Shown: in pieces, positions 1-8,037 of the stretch
Position numbering within the stretch: position 1 is the first letter of the stretch
How the letters are laid out: each line of letters opens with the position of its first letter
DNA from: an uncultured Rhizobiaceae group bacterium
GTDB taxonomy: Bacteria > Pseudomonadota > Alphaproteobacteria > Rhizobiales > Rhizobiaceae
DNA length: 64,000 nucleotides
Assembly (NCBI GenBank): GCA_947501445.1
Contig: CANMVS010000001.1
Coordinates: 372,001 to 436,000 of the forward strand
Direction: 5' to 3'
Notes under the pieces: model-generated
Seen by the model: only the letters and a program-made list of their open reading frames with translations
What the model was told of the DNA's origin: nothing
Database searches by the model: none
Translations under genes and position numbers: made by a program

Positions 1-6
1 GCACAA

Positions 7-1281
7 TTAACCCGGGGCAAGATGGGCCACACAGGCACCCGTCTCATAGTAAGCCATTTTTATCGCAGAAAAGCGCTCCGGATGCGATCCGACCACGCGT
101 ATTGGCAATACATCCTCATCGCCTTCAGCCAAAAACGCCGCTGCTGTTGCCCCAAACAGTGTCCCTGGACCAATTCCCCGACCGGAATAGCCGAAAATGG
201 ACAGGGCATTTGGTCCCATGCTGACGATTTTTGGCAGGTGATCTGATGTCATGGCAATCCGGCCATGCCAGGCATTTTCCAGTCTGGCGCTGCCAAGCGC
301 CGGGTACAATTGCTTCAGCTTGAGGCGAGCCCAGCGTTTATGTATGTGCGAGGCCATATGCCCAAGAGAACCAATAGCACCCACAATCAGACGCCCTGTC
401 GCATCCATGCGAAATGATGACATGACTGTCGCAGTATCCCAACACCCCTGCCCGCCGGGCAAAACACTTGCCGCTTCATCAGCAGAAAGCGGCTGTGTTG
501 CCAACTGAAAATAATGCACGGGTATATAATTGGGTGACAGAACACCGGTGATATTCGCATGATAGGCATTTGTCGCCATCAACATGGCCTGCGCCACAAC
601 GAGGCCATTTGCAGTTTGTACATGCCATTTATCGTCTTTTCGCTCGATCGAAATGGCAGCGCTATTGGTATAAATCTGCGCGCCCGCGCGCTGTGCTGCC
701 CGCGCCAGCCCAACACAATAAGCCAGGGGTTGTATGGTCCCCGCACGCGCGTCATGAAGCGCGCCAAGAAACTGATGAGAACCGGTTTTACTCGCAGTTT
801 GCCGATCATCAAGCCGCGAAACGGGGGCACCGCGACGAAGAAGCTGACTATAGCGGTCATCAATTTCCATCAATCCCTTGACGGAATGGGCGCAATGCAG
901 CGTCCCATTACGAACTGGTTCGCAGGCAATTTTATGCTTCTCAATCAACTCAAATACCAGATCCGGTGCAGCACCAAGCATGGTGTTCAATCGCAAACCC
1001 GCATCCTGCCCGATTTTCTCCTCAACAAGATCCGGTGGCATCCACAAACCCGCGTTGACAAGGCCGACGTTGCGTCCCGAGCCGCCGTACCCGACTGATG
1101 CCGCTTCCAGCAGGCAGGTTGTCATTCCAAGTTCAGCGGCGTGAAGCGCAGCCGAGCAACCGGTAAAACCACCGCCCAGTATCACCAGATCGACGTGACT
1201 ATCCCCCTCCAGGGTCGACGTCGGAACGTGTTCCTGATTGCTCAATTGCCAAAGACTACTGTCGACGCTGCGATTATTCAT
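7..1281 (-). CDS. FAD-dependent amine/D-amino acid oxidoreductase (DAO family)
   Basis: A complete 424-residue flavoprotein of the DAO family, resembling glycine oxidase and gamma-glutamylputrescine oxidoreductases that oxidise amines or imino acids in the cytoplasm. Residues about 32-52 form the Rossmann dinucleotide loop (LGGGFTGCSAALHAAELG), followed near residue 65 by GYGGSGRNVG, typical of the FAD-binding end of this family, and near the C-terminus by a second FAD-contact segment (SIFGYSGRGIGPG). The start ATG is at 1279-1281; no better internal start is evident. It is divergent from the glutamate symporter gene, which fits a role in amino-compound use, but the substrate cannot be read from sequence. 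Family assignment is firm; the exact enzyme is not. Confidence 0.85.
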   Translation of the reverse strand: MNNRSVDSSLWQLSNQEHVPTSTLEGDSHVDLVILGGGFTGCSAALHAAELGMTTCLLEAASVGYGGSGRNVGLVNAGLWMPPDLVEEKIGQDAGLRLNTMLGAAPDLVFELIEKHKIACEPVRNGTLHCAHSVKGLMEIDDRYSQLLRRGAPVSRLDDRQTASKTGSHQFLGALHDARAGTIQPLAYCVGLARAAQRAGAQIYTNSAAISIERKDDKWHVQTANGLVVAQAMLMATNAYHANITGVLSPNYIPVHYFQLATQPLSADEAASVLPGGQGCWDTATVMSSFRMDATGRLIVGAIGSLGHMASHIHKRWARLKLKQLYPALGSARLENAWHGRIAMTSDHLPKIVSMGPNALSIFGYSGRGIGPGTLFGATAAAFLAEGDEDVLPIRVVGSHPERFSAIKMAYYETGACVAHLAPG

Positions 1282-1485
1282 GAAATTGGTAAAACTGAAT
1301 CCGGATCATTTCACAAGGGGCAAAAGTGAAATTCCTGACGGTTGTCTTATCCAGACAAAAGGCCACCGGAATATTGACCTCACGGAAAGCATTGGCCGCG
1401 AATTGCCTTTTGCGGCCCAGTCTGCGATTTGTGCAGTCAACGCAGCATTTAAGTCAATCACAATTATTGATTTCAGGAAGAACGC

Positions 1486-2709
1486 ATGAATAGTCCAGAT
1501 AGCACTCTTGTTGAAGTTCCGGATTTTATTGCCGTAACCATTGGTCTTCTGGTCTTTTTTCTTGGTGCGTTTCTAACCCGTAAAATTGATATATTGAAAA
1601 ACTATAATATCCCCGAGCCCGTGGCCGGGGGCATAGCTGCTGCTTTGATAACCTGGGCCGCATTTTCATTTTTCAGCATCGAGATCTCATTTGATCTATC
1701 CACTCGTGACGAATTGCTGGTGATATTCTTCACAACCATTGGATTAAACGCCCGCCTGTCTGACCTCATCGCCGGCGGTCGTCTTCTGCTGATCCTTTTA
1801 GCCATTACGATTATGTTCATCATATTTCAAAATTGCGTTGGTCTGGCTGGTGCCATTTTGTTTGATTTGCCCAAACCGGTCAGTATCCTGCTCGGTTCTG
1901 CATCCCTTATCGGTGGGCATGGAACTGCCATCGCCTGGGCTCCGGTGGTCGAGACAACAACAGGGTTTGCCGCGGCCGGTGAAATCGGTATCGCCGCGGC
2001 CACTCTGGGTCTTGTTTGTGCAGCTCTGGTAGGCGGTCCTATCGCGAAATTTCTGATCGACCGTCATGATCTGCAAGCGGGCACGACTGACGGGCCGATT
2101 GTGGGGCTTGCCTATGAGACAGATGGCAAGCGAGCAGGTACCGTCAATCATATCAGCATCATGCATTCATTTCTGGCCATCAATGTTGCAATTGTTTTTG
2201 GCTATATGCTCAACCTGTTGTTCGAGGATATAGGCCTGAAGTTGCCGCTGTTTGTGCCTTGCCTGCTCGTCGCTATTGCCATGTCCAACACGCTTCCTGT
2301 GCTTTTTCCGCGGTTGCCCTGGCCTGCCAGGACCCGCGCATTGGCAATCATCTCAGATTATTCTCTCTCTGTTTTTCTGGCCATGTCACTTATGAGCATG
2401 CAATTGTGGACCCTTGCTGGGCTCGGCGGGCCGTTATTGTTCGTTCTGTTTTTGCAGGTCGCCGGCACCGCGCTTTTCATCATAACGCTGTTCTACCGGG
2501 CAATGGGCTCCAATTATACATCGGCTGTCTTGAGCGCAGGTTTTGCGGGCTTTACCCTCGGTGCAACACCCACGGCAATTGCCAATATGTCATCCGTTAC
2601 AAAACGCTATGGTCCTGCCCCACTGGCATTCATAATTCTGCCGATGGTATCGGCATTTTTCGTGGATTTGGCCAACGCACTGATCATTCGGGTGTTTGTC
2701 GCATTGTGA
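1486..2709 (+). CDS. gltS: sodium/glutamate symporter GltS
   Basis: A 407-residue inner-membrane protein, close to the length of the known Na+/glutamate symporter. It has about ten hydrophobic segments arranged as two inverted halves, each with the expected re-entrant signature: GGHGTAIAWAP in the first half (near residue 143) and GATPTAIANM in the second (near residue 363). The N-terminal stretch IPEPVAGG is also typical. It would import glutamate with sodium ions. An AGGAAGAACGC segment precedes the ATG at 1486, a usable ribosome site. It stands alone, divergent from the FAD oxidoreductase and ended before the regulated promoter at 2719. Confidence 0.93.
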   Translation: MNSPDSTLVEVPDFIAVTIGLLVFFLGAFLTRKIDILKNYNIPEPVAGGIAAALITWAAFSFFSIEISFDLSTRDELLVIFFTTIGLNARLSDLIAGGRLLLILLAITIMFIIFQNCVGLAGAILFDLPKPVSILLGSASLIGGHGTAIAWAPVVETTTGFAAAGEIGIAAATLGLVCAALVGGPIAKFLIDRHDLQAGTTDGPIVGLAYETDGKRAGTVNHISIMHSFLAINVAIVFGYMLNLLFEDIGLKLPLFVPCLLVAIAMSNTLPVLFPRLPWPARTRALAIISDYSLSVFLAMSLMSMQLWTLAGLGGPLLFVLFLQVAGTALFIITLFYRAMGSNYTSAVLSAGFAGFTLGATPTAIANMSSVTKRYGPAPLAFIILPMVSAFFVDLANALIIRVFVAL

Positions 2710-2718
2710 TCAATGCTC

Positions 2719-2767
2719 TTGACATGATACCAAAAGGTATTATTTATATGATACCCTTTGGTATTAT
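2719..2767 (+). promoter_or_regulatory. promoter with two tandem 20-bp operators before the cupin-ArsR-SRPBCC operon
   Basis: A TTGACA -35 box lies at 2719-2724. Two perfect dyads of the form ATGATACC-N4-GGTATTAT follow at 2724-2743 and 2748-2767, 24 bp centre to centre, with AAAA and CTTT as the spacers. The first dyad fills the space between -35 and an AT-rich -10 region (TATTTAT, 2741-2747); the second covers the start region. This layout is what an autorepressed promoter looks like; the likely binder is the ArsR-type protein encoded two genes downstream. Binding is inferred, the dyads are seen. Confidence 0.75.
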
Positions 2768-2779
2768 ATGGAGTATCCG

Positions 2780-3217
2780 ATGTTTCAAACCAGATGCCTG
2801 CTTACCGGCATATGTGCGGTGTTGCCAATTTTCGCGACGACCGCCTATGCAAACGAACTGATCACCAACATCCCTGCAACCGAACTTGCCTGGGAAACAA
2901 CGCCGGAGGGTGTAGCCTTTGCCGCACTCAAGGGCGACCGGTTTCATGAGGCCTATATGGCAATGGTCCGCCTGCCCGCGGGGCTGGTCAGCCCTGCACA
3001 CACCAAAACAGCCAGTATGCATGGCGTAGTGGTGTCAGGTGTTATCAGCCACAGGGCGGTCGATTCAGAACCAACGTCAGAAAAACATCTACCCGTTGGT
3101 TCCTACTATGAAATACCCGCCAATGTGCCACATGTGAGCAAGTGCCTATCGCAAACAGATTGCATCACCTTTCTATATCAGGACGGCAGCTTTGATTTTC
3201 TGCCTACAGATCAATGA
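2780..3217 (+). CDS. secreted cupin-fold protein (DUF4437-like)
   Basis: From the ATG at 2780 (TGGAG ribosome site at 2769-2773, better placed than for the in-frame ATG at 2768) this encodes 145 residues. A signal peptide with cleavage after TTAYA is followed by a single cupin-like beta barrel: a histidine-bearing segment (SPAHTKTASMHGVVVSG) and a second (YEIPANVPHVSKC). Such proteins are usually small periplasmic beta-barrels of unknown ligand. Two cysteines near the C-terminus (KCLSQTDC) could form a disulfide in the periplasm. It is the first gene of a three-gene operon; its stop overlaps the start of the ArsR gene. The function is unknown. Confidence 0.75.
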   Translation: MFQTRCLLTGICAVLPIFATTAYANELITNIPATELAWETTPEGVAFAALKGDRFHEAYMAMVRLPAGLVSPAHTKTASMHGVVVSGVISHRAVDSEPTSEKHLPVGSYYEIPANVPHVSKCLSQTDCITFLYQDGSFDFLPTDQ

Positions 3218-3546
3218 GCATGGAGGTACAGGGTGCTTTCAGGGCACTCTCAGATCCAACCCGCCGCGATATCCTTTTGCATCTGAGTGCGCGGGACATG
3301 ACCATCGGTGAAGTTGCCGATCAGTTTTCCATCACCCGCGCAGCCGTGAAAAAACACCTGACAATCCTTGAGGAAGGGCGACTGATTTCCGTTAAGGCCC
3401 ACGGGCGTGAACGCATCAATCACCTTGAGCCACTTGGCATCAAACCGGTCGCTGACTGGATCGGCTACTTCAACCGGTTCTGGGACGAGCGTCTGCTGGA
3501 AATGCAGCAGGCAGTTGCACAACATGAAAGAGAAAATGATGAATAA
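3214..3546 (+). CDS. ArsR-family winged-helix transcriptional regulator
   Basis: A 110-residue DNA-binding protein. The opening FRALSDPTRRDILLHLS and the recognition region FSITRAAVKKHLTILEEGRL are hallmark ArsR-family winged-helix features. It lacks the CxC metal site of true arsenic or cadmium sensors, so it belongs to the subgroup coupled to SRPBCC (AHSA1) proteins. The start ATG overlaps the stop of the cupin gene (ATGA at 3214) and its end overlaps the SRPBCC gene, so all three are translationally coupled. It is the likely repressor acting at the paired operators at 2724-2767. Family is sure; the inducer is unknown. Confidence 0.9.
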   Translation: MSMEVQGAFRALSDPTRRDILLHLSARDMTIGEVADQFSITRAAVKKHLTILEEGRLISVKAHGRERINHLEPLGIKPVADWIGYFNRFWDERLLEMQQAVAQHERENDE

Positions 3547-3964
3547 CAGCACAATAACCAAAACAGCCTTCTTTGCCGCTTCGCGCGAAACCGTATGGTC
3601 ATTCCTGACTGAAAAAGACAAATTGGCCAAGTGGTTCCATCCGGCTGAAGCAGACCTTGTCGACGGTCAGGACTACGCACTCGTGGGCAAAACAGACGAT
3701 GGTGTCACCAAAAAAATATGTTGGGGCACGGTTTTGCACATGGACCGCCCGTCAAAACTTGTTTGGTCTTTCACTGTGGGTGCGCTTGAAGGTGCCATGA
3801 CTGAAGTCACGTGGCTGCTGGAAGAGACAACCGGAGGAACACGCCTAACGCTTGTCCACGAGGGGCTGGCAGAAGTCAGCGCAGCCTTTGGCCTGATTAT
3901 GGCACTTGATGCCGGTTGGGACGAGCATTTGGGCTCCATGCGCAGTGCTATAAAAGACCAATAA
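3536..3964 (+). CDS. SRPBCC (AHSA1/START-like) domain protein
   Basis: About 142 residues from the ATG at 3536 (or the next codon, 3539), with GAAAGAGA just upstream; longer readings of this frame run back through the ArsR gene and are not credible. Features of the AHSA1 group are seen: an early helix-entry AASRETVWSFLTEKDKLAKWF, a central WGTVLHMDRPSKLVWSF strand pair and the C-terminal helix GWDEHLGSMRSAIK. These proteins bind hydrophobic small molecules or act as chaperone-like partners. ArsR-SRPBCC pairs are common in proteobacteria; here a secreted cupin is added in front. A hairpin follows the gene at 3974. Confidence 0.85.
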   Translation: MMNNSTITKTAFFAASRETVWSFLTEKDKLAKWFHPAEADLVDGQDYALVGKTDDGVTKKICWGTVLHMDRPSKLVWSFTVGALEGAMTEVTWLLEETTGGTRLTLVHEGLAEVSAAFGLIMALDAGWDEHLGSMRSAIKDQ

Positions 3965-3973
3965 TCAACAAAT

Positions 3974-4001
3974 TCAGGCGTGGAAATCGGTTCACGCCTG
4001 A
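3974..4001 (+). terminator. hairpin downstream of the cupin-ArsR-SRPBCC operon
   Basis: A 9-bp perfect stem (TCAGGCGTG / CACGCCTGA) with a 10-nt loop begins ten bases after the SRPBCC stop. There is only a weak T-rich tail, so it may be a terminator or a 3' stabilising stem. Confidence 0.55.
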
Positions 4002-4105
4002 GCATTTGTCTACTGACAAATTTTGACAGTACGCAAAAACGTACCAACTTGTAACCGACTGCAGCCAGTGATACTCATTATTTAATATTTTTGTTAATTA
4101 AAAAA

Positions 4106-4199
4106 ATTCAGGCTTTGACGGAATCGGCAGATCCTGAATGCATCAACAAAAACAACGCCGACACCGTTATCCCGTTTCTGACAAAACGTGAAACGGTCT
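4106..4199 (+). repeat. two-hairpin intergenic repeat, copy 1
   Basis: First copy of a roughly 95-bp element found seven times in this window. Stem I: ATTCAGG (4106-4112) with CCTGAAT (4133-4139), extended with one mismatch around a GACGGAATCGGC-type loop. A linker GCATCAAC follows. Stem II: CCGTTTC (4172-4178) with GAAACGG (4190-4196). The element ends one base before the AAAGGAG ribosome site of the gene at 4213, so it forms that gene's untranslated leader if transcription starts upstream. Confidence 0.85.
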
Positions 4200-4212
4200 A
4201 AAGGAGATCGCT

Positions 4213-4518
4213 TTGCGCTGTATCACGATTACCTACAAATATTCCGGGCCGGAAGAACCATGGCGAGAAGCCATTGACACCTTCGTTTCCGCCATAAATT
4301 CAGACAGCGACGTTGCCGGTCGTTTCACGTATCAGGTTGCCGTGGCCGATGACGGCGAAACGCGAATCCATTGGGGACGGTGGGATCGTCAGGAGACCCT
4401 GAAATTGTTGCAATCGCGGGACTATTTCGGAGAATTCGCCGGAAAGGTGAAATCATTTGCCGGGGGGCAACCCCAGAACACCGGCGCTGATATTGCTTTC
4501 AAAACGGACGGATGGTGA
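4213..4518 (+). CDS. small protein of unknown function flanked by two repeat copies
   Basis: A 101-residue soluble protein starting at a TTG codon with an excellent ribosome site (AAAGGAG at 4200-4206, six bases away). I do not recognise a family. It begins with a beta strand (CITITYKYSG) and contains WREAIDTFVSAINSD and a mid-region FTYQVAVADDGETRIHWGRW, a length and pattern compatible with a ferredoxin-like dimeric alpha/beta barrel, but this is a guess. No cysteines beyond residue 3, no signal peptide, no membrane segment. It is bracketed by direct copies of the two-hairpin repeat (4106-4199 and 4601-4693), which is unusual. Confidence 0.65.
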   Translation: MRCITITYKYSGPEEPWREAIDTFVSAINSDSDVAGRFTYQVAVADDGETRIHWGRWDRQETLKLLQSRDYFGEFAGKVKSFAGGQPQNTGADIAFKTDGW

Positions 4519-4600
4519 ATCACGCCGGGATACAATCAACCTGTTCGACTGGTGAACGCACAGGGGTTTTGTGCCAATTGTTGCCGGGATTGTTCTACCG

Positions 4601-4693
4601 GAGCAATTCAGGTTCTGACAGAACCGGCGAAACCTGAGTGCATCAACAAATTTAAGGCGACACCTGTGTCCCGTTTTTGACAGAACGGGAAAT
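4601..4693 (+). repeat. two-hairpin intergenic repeat, copy 2
   Basis: A diverged copy in the same orientation. Stem I is ATTCAGG(T) with ACCTGAGT, held by a G-T wobble. Stem II has shifted but is preserved in a new form: TCCCGTT (4669-4675) with AACGGGA (4684-4690). It lies between the stops of two convergent genes, so here it is in 3' position for both. Confidence 0.75.
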
Positions 4694-4760
4694 GCTCAAA
4701 ACAAGCGGTGATGTCTGCACATCACCGCTTGAGTTTCAAACTGCTGTCAAATGCAGCAAT

Positions 4761-5423
4761 TTACTTGGGTTGCGGAACAACGCGCAGGTATGGTTTCAGG
4801 GTTTTCCAACCACCTGGATATTGCTTTTCCGCTTCCTCATTGGAAACGGCCGGAACGATTATTACGTCGTCACCGTCAACCCAGTTCACCGGCGTTGCAA
4901 CCTTGTGCTTTGCCGTCAATTGCATTGAATCAATTACCCGCAAAATCTCGTTGAAATTCCTGCCAGTGCTCATCGGGTAGGAAATCGACAATTTGATTTT
5001 TTTGTCCGGACCGATGACAAAAACTGTCCGAACGGTTTGATTGTCAACGGCGGTGCGGCCATCAAAGCTGTCGCCAGCACCAGCTGGAAGCATTCCATAC
5101 AGCTTTGCAACATTGAGGTCTGTATCACCAATCATCGGATAATTGGGCATAAAGCCCTGTGTCTCTTCAATATCATCCGCCCATTTAGCGTGATTGTCGA
5201 CGGGGTCCACACTCAGGCCGATAATCTTGACGTTGCGCTTTTGAAACTCGGGATTGATCCGTGCCATGTACCCCAGCTCGGTGGTACAAACGGGCGTGAA
5301 ATCTTTGGGATGAGAAAAAAGCACACCCCAGGAATCACCCAGCCATTCGTGAAAATTGATTGTCCCCTGTGTCGTTACCGCCTCAAAATCCGGTGCTGTA
5401 TCGCCAATTCTCAAATTGCTCAT
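4761..5423 (-). CDS. 1-Cys peroxiredoxin (Prx6 type)
   Basis: A 220-residue cytoplasmic peroxidase of the AhpC/TSA superfamily that reduces hydrogen peroxide and organic peroxides. Start ATG at 5421-5423 has AAAAGGGAGA upstream; an in-frame ATG 18 codons earlier lacks this. The peroxidatic site is FTPVCTTELG near residue 47, with the conserved upstream LFSHPKDFTPVC. It contains no other cysteine in the chosen reading, as expected for the 1-Cys Prx6 class, which needs an external thiol. The C-terminal extension with NWVDGDDVIIVPAVSNEEAE and YPGGWKTLKPYLR is diagnostic of Prx6. It is monocistronic. Confidence 0.93.
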   Translation of the reverse strand: MSNLRIGDTAPDFEAVTTQGTINFHEWLGDSWGVLFSHPKDFTPVCTTELGYMARINPEFQKRNVKIIGLSVDPVDNHAKWADDIEETQGFMPNYPMIGDTDLNVAKLYGMLPAGAGDSFDGRTAVDNQTVRTVFVIGPDKKIKLSISYPMSTGRNFNEILRVIDSMQLTAKHKVATPVNWVDGDDVIIVPAVSNEEAEKQYPGGWKTLKPYLRVVPQPK

Positions 5424-5705
5424 TGCCTGATCTCCCTTTTGATCAATATCCAGATGCGCACAGTCATAACAATGCACGTCTCATGGGCGCATAGAACACC
5501 AAGGTCGAGACACAATCAACCATAGACAGGTGTGTCCCGCTGTCACAATATTCATCACATAAGGTTGAATAGGACGACAGCATGAAGGTGCCAGCATTTT
5601 TCGCCGGTTTCCGGGCCTGATACGCAGGTTTACATCGATCATGAAATTTGGCTAAGCGACGAGATTTCTGAGTATCATGTTTTTGAGTACCTTGGGGCTT
5701 GACGG

Positions 5706-6230
5706 ATGTCCAAATCAGGAATTGTGAAACAAATGGAACACCTAACCATTCGCAATGAGAAGCAAAGCGATCAGCCGGCCATATTTTCGCTCCACTGTGG
5801 GGCGTTTCCCTCTTCAGCCGAGGCAAATCTGGTCGACCAGTTACGAAACGATGGTGATCTTGTTTTGTCGCTGGTTGCGATACACGGTGATGCTTTGGTT
5901 GCCCATGTTGCGCTATCGCGGATGAAGGCGCCATTTGCTGCCCTTGGGCTTGGTCCTGTTGCCGTTCGTGCGGCGGAGAGACGTCAGGGCGTTGCACATC
6001 AACTCATCTCCAAAGCCCTTGATCAGGCACGCGATCAGCAATGGTTTGGTGTGTTTGTATTGGGCGATCCACACTATTATCAGCGCCTCGGGTTTAGTCT
6101 CGATGCCGCCGCAGGATTTGGATCCCCGTACAGCGGTCCACACTTTCTTGGTCGCGCATTGCAAGGCTCGAACCTGCCGACAACGGCAGGCACCCTCGCC
6201 TACGCCAAGGCTTTCAACGCTCTGGGCTGA
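5706..6230 (+). CDS. GNAT N-acetyltransferase (YhbS-like)
   Basis: A 174-residue acetyltransferase. The acetyl-CoA pyrophosphate loop is AAERRQGVAHQLISKAL (the Q/RxxGxA signature, around residue 94), preceded by strand ALGLGPVAVRA and followed by the YhbS-type segment GDPHYYQRLGFSLDAAAG. YhbS-like enzymes transfer acetyl groups to unknown small acceptors. The ATG at 5706 is used here; a second ATG at 5733 gives a start nearer the usual domain boundary and could be the true one. It is a single gene, tail to tail with the cold-shock gene. Confidence 0.85.
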   Translation: MSKSGIVKQMEHLTIRNEKQSDQPAIFSLHCGAFPSSAEANLVDQLRNDGDLVLSLVAIHGDALVAHVALSRMKAPFAALGLGPVAVRAAERRQGVAHQLISKALDQARDQQWFGVFVLGDPHYYQRLGFSLDAAAGFGSPYSGPHFLGRALQGSNLPTTAGTLAYAKAFNALG

Positions 6231-6249
6231 GGTAATTTGAACATAAAAA

Positions 6250-6279
6250 AACCGTCGGACCTGAAAAGGTCCGACGGTT
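6250..6279 (-). terminator. rho-independent terminator of the cold-shock gene
   Basis: A 13-bp perfect stem (AACCGTCGGACCT / AGGTCCGACGGTT) with a GAAA tetraloop on the plus strand, read on the minus strand with six T residues immediately after the stem (6245-6250). It sits just past the cold-shock stop codon and is a textbook intrinsic terminator in that direction. Confidence 0.9.
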
Positions 6280-6295
6280 CCAAATCGATTTCGAC

Positions 6296-6505
6296 TTAAA
6301 CAGCCTGAAGATTGTCGGCGGATGAACGCCCGGTGCGTTTGTCAGCAACAACTTCAAAGGTGACTTTTTGGCCATCATCAAGCTGGCGAAGTCCAGCTTT
6401 CTCAACTGCACTGACGTGCACAAAAACGTCATTGCCGCCGTCATCTGGTTGAATGAAGCCAAATCCCTTTTGGGAGTTGAACCACTTTACGGTTCCGTTC
6501 TGCAT
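6296..6505 (-). CDS. cold-shock domain protein (CspA family)
   Basis: A 69-residue single OB-fold RNA-binding protein. RNP1 (KGFGFIQPD) and RNP2 (DVFVHVSAV) motifs are both intact. The start [10 protein letters not shown] at 6503-6505 has a purine-rich AAAGGAAAC upstream; earlier in-frame ATG codons are ignored because the family starts here. Such proteins melt RNA secondary structure and act as RNA chaperones in the cold or in stationary phase. About 650 bp upstream is free of recognisable genes and may hold a long 5' leader, as is common for cold-shock genes. A strong terminator follows. Confidence 0.95.
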   Translation of the reverse strand: MQNGTVKWFNSQKGFGFIQPDDGGNDVFVHVSAVEKAGLRQLDDGQKVTFEVVADKRTGRSSADNLQAV

Positions 6506-7161
6506 TCTGTTTCCTTTCAAGAAACATATCATATTTCAGGTGTAAACCACCTGTTGCTTATTATCGAAATCTTGGTTTGAGGTGCTGCGCCTCAACGCAG
6601 CCTGGCACTAAGGCCGTGCCTGCCGGCCGAAACTCGATGGCGTGTCAGTCCCATATTGTTGTGACAATATCAAGACCATTTTTCGCGTTTGAAAAATTCA
6701 TCACAGCAGGATTTCGTGGCGGCAATATCGGGTGTGGATTGGCACGCCCGTATCGCATATTCTCGAGCAATTGTACGGTAGGTTTCAAGTTGCAGGAACG
6801 GGCAGCCTGTGTGTCGATTTGGCAATAATACCAGCGGAAAGTGTGATGGTTGGCAGGATGAATTCAATCGGACGCGGGCGTTCAACCCTGAACCCCGACG
6901 GTTATCCTGATGTCCATTGATAAACAGCCCGACGGATGAGTCCATACTGACCGGCATCACAGGAGCGACAATTGCGTAACCGTTCAAATACATGATTTTC
7001 ATCCATGAAGAATCCTGCTACATTTGCCGTCTGGCATTCGCCCATGCCTCCCCCCTCCATCGGGTAAGTACAAGACGTATCGGGCGATCTGTTCAAAACC
7101 ATCCGTTCGAGCGGTGACATAAGGAGGGATTGTTGCAGCGGCTCGCATGGAAGGTTTTAAA
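6506..7161. other. intergenic region without recognisable gene
   Basis: About 650 bp between the cold-shock gene and the DnaB-like gene. Open frames here (for example 6670-7002 on the minus strand and 6577-6828 on the plus strand) have no ribosome site or family resemblance. An isolated AAGGAGGG at 7121-7128 precedes TTG codons that open only a 20-codon frame ending near 7192, overlapping the next gene's start; it may be a leader reading frame. Confidence 0.5.
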
Positions 7162-7878
7162 ATGCCACTATCTGCCCCGATATTTCAGCTGAAGAGAAGC
7201 GCAAAATCCATTTCACGCGCACAGAAAATTCCGCTTAATCAGGCACTGGACCGCATTGCCGTTGAAGAAGGGTTCAGCCAATGGAGTGAATTGGTTTCCA
7301 GTCCGCAGGCTCAGCCATCACCAACCCGATTGTTCAATGAATTGCAATGTGGTGACCTGGTGCTATTGGGTGGCAGGCCCCGGCAGGGTAAAACCGCCAT
7401 GGCGCTCAAACTGATTATTGAGGCCATGAAACAGGGGCGCAGCGGGGCGTTTTTCACGCTTGAATACAACACACACGACGTTGCCGAACTCTTTTCCAGG
7501 ATCGGCCAAAGTTCTCGAAAATTTGACGGACTTTTCCAGTGTGACAATTCTGACGATATCGATGCACACTACGTCATTCAACAGATGAATACCGCCGCGC
7601 GCGGTACGGTAATAGCCATAGATTATCTCCAACTTCTGGATCAGAGACGACAATCTCCGGTCATTGCGGTTCAAATTGAAGCGCTCAAGTCCTTTGCCCG
7701 AGAGCGTGGCCTCATTATCATAATCACCACGCAAATTGACCGTTCGTTCGCGTTGTCGGCAAAGCGTTTTCCGGATGTGAAGGATGTGCGGCTGCCAAAC
7801 CCGTTGGATCTGTCGATATTCGATAAGACATGCTTCATGAATGGTGGAATGTTGCAGATGCAGACATCCGGTATTTAA
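7162..7878 (+). CDS. stand-alone DnaB-like RecA-fold ATPase with N-terminal helical domain
   Basis: About 238 residues from the ATG at 7162, which has GGAAGG at 7149-7154; the ATG at 7147 is less well placed. Residues 1-45 form a short helical segment ending ALDRIAVEEGFSQWSELV. The rest is a single RecA-like fold resembling the C-terminal domain of replicative helicase DnaB: Walker A GGRPRQGKTAMALKL, a DnaB-like SGAFFTLEYN strand, Walker B VIAIDYLQLLD and sensor-like IITTQIDRSF. It lacks the DnaB N-terminal primase-binding domain. Genes like this are often labelled DNA helicase, but a helicase role is unproven. No partner gene is adjacent. Confidence 0.75.
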   Translation: MPLSAPIFQLKRSAKSISRAQKIPLNQALDRIAVEEGFSQWSELVSSPQAQPSPTRLFNELQCGDLVLLGGRPRQGKTAMALKLIIEAMKQGRSGAFFTLEYNTHDVAELFSRIGQSSRKFDGLFQCDNSDDIDAHYVIQQMNTAARGTVIAIDYLQLLDQRRQSPVIAVQIEALKSFARERGLIIIITTQIDRSFALSAKRFPDVKDVRLPNPLDLSIFDKTCFMNGGMLQMQTSGI

Positions 7879-8003
7879 CACGGCGCATGGAATCAGGTTG
7901 ATCCCGTGGGTGTGTCCATCTTTGAAATGGCCTGCATAATCGGGCTGTAAAGACGCACCCACGCCAATTACCCTTGTTGTTTACGGACGCCCGCGCCATA
8001 ACT

Positions 8004-8018
8004 CTATAGTCACTATAG
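8004..8018 (+). promoter_or_regulatory. MerR-type operator
   Basis: The dyad CTATAGT-C-ACTATAG lies 20 bp before the MerR start codon. This is the spacing and half-site type used by metal-responsive MerR proteins, which sit between -35 and -10 of their own promoters. Confidence 0.65.
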
Positions 8019-8037
8019 ATATAGAAGGTCATCAACG

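Noticed and set aside
559-1098. 179-codon plus-strand frame at the left end
   Set aside because: Antisense to the FAD oxidoreductase gene, with no start signal or recognisable domain.
6670-7002. 110-codon minus-strand frame in the gap after the cold-shock gene
   Set aside because: No ribosome site, no family resemblance, and cysteine/arginine-rich composition; treated as chance.
7162-7878. Prophage remnant suggested by a DnaB-like gene
   Set aside because: No phage structural, lysis or integrase gene is adjacent, and the protein lacks the DnaB N-terminal domain.
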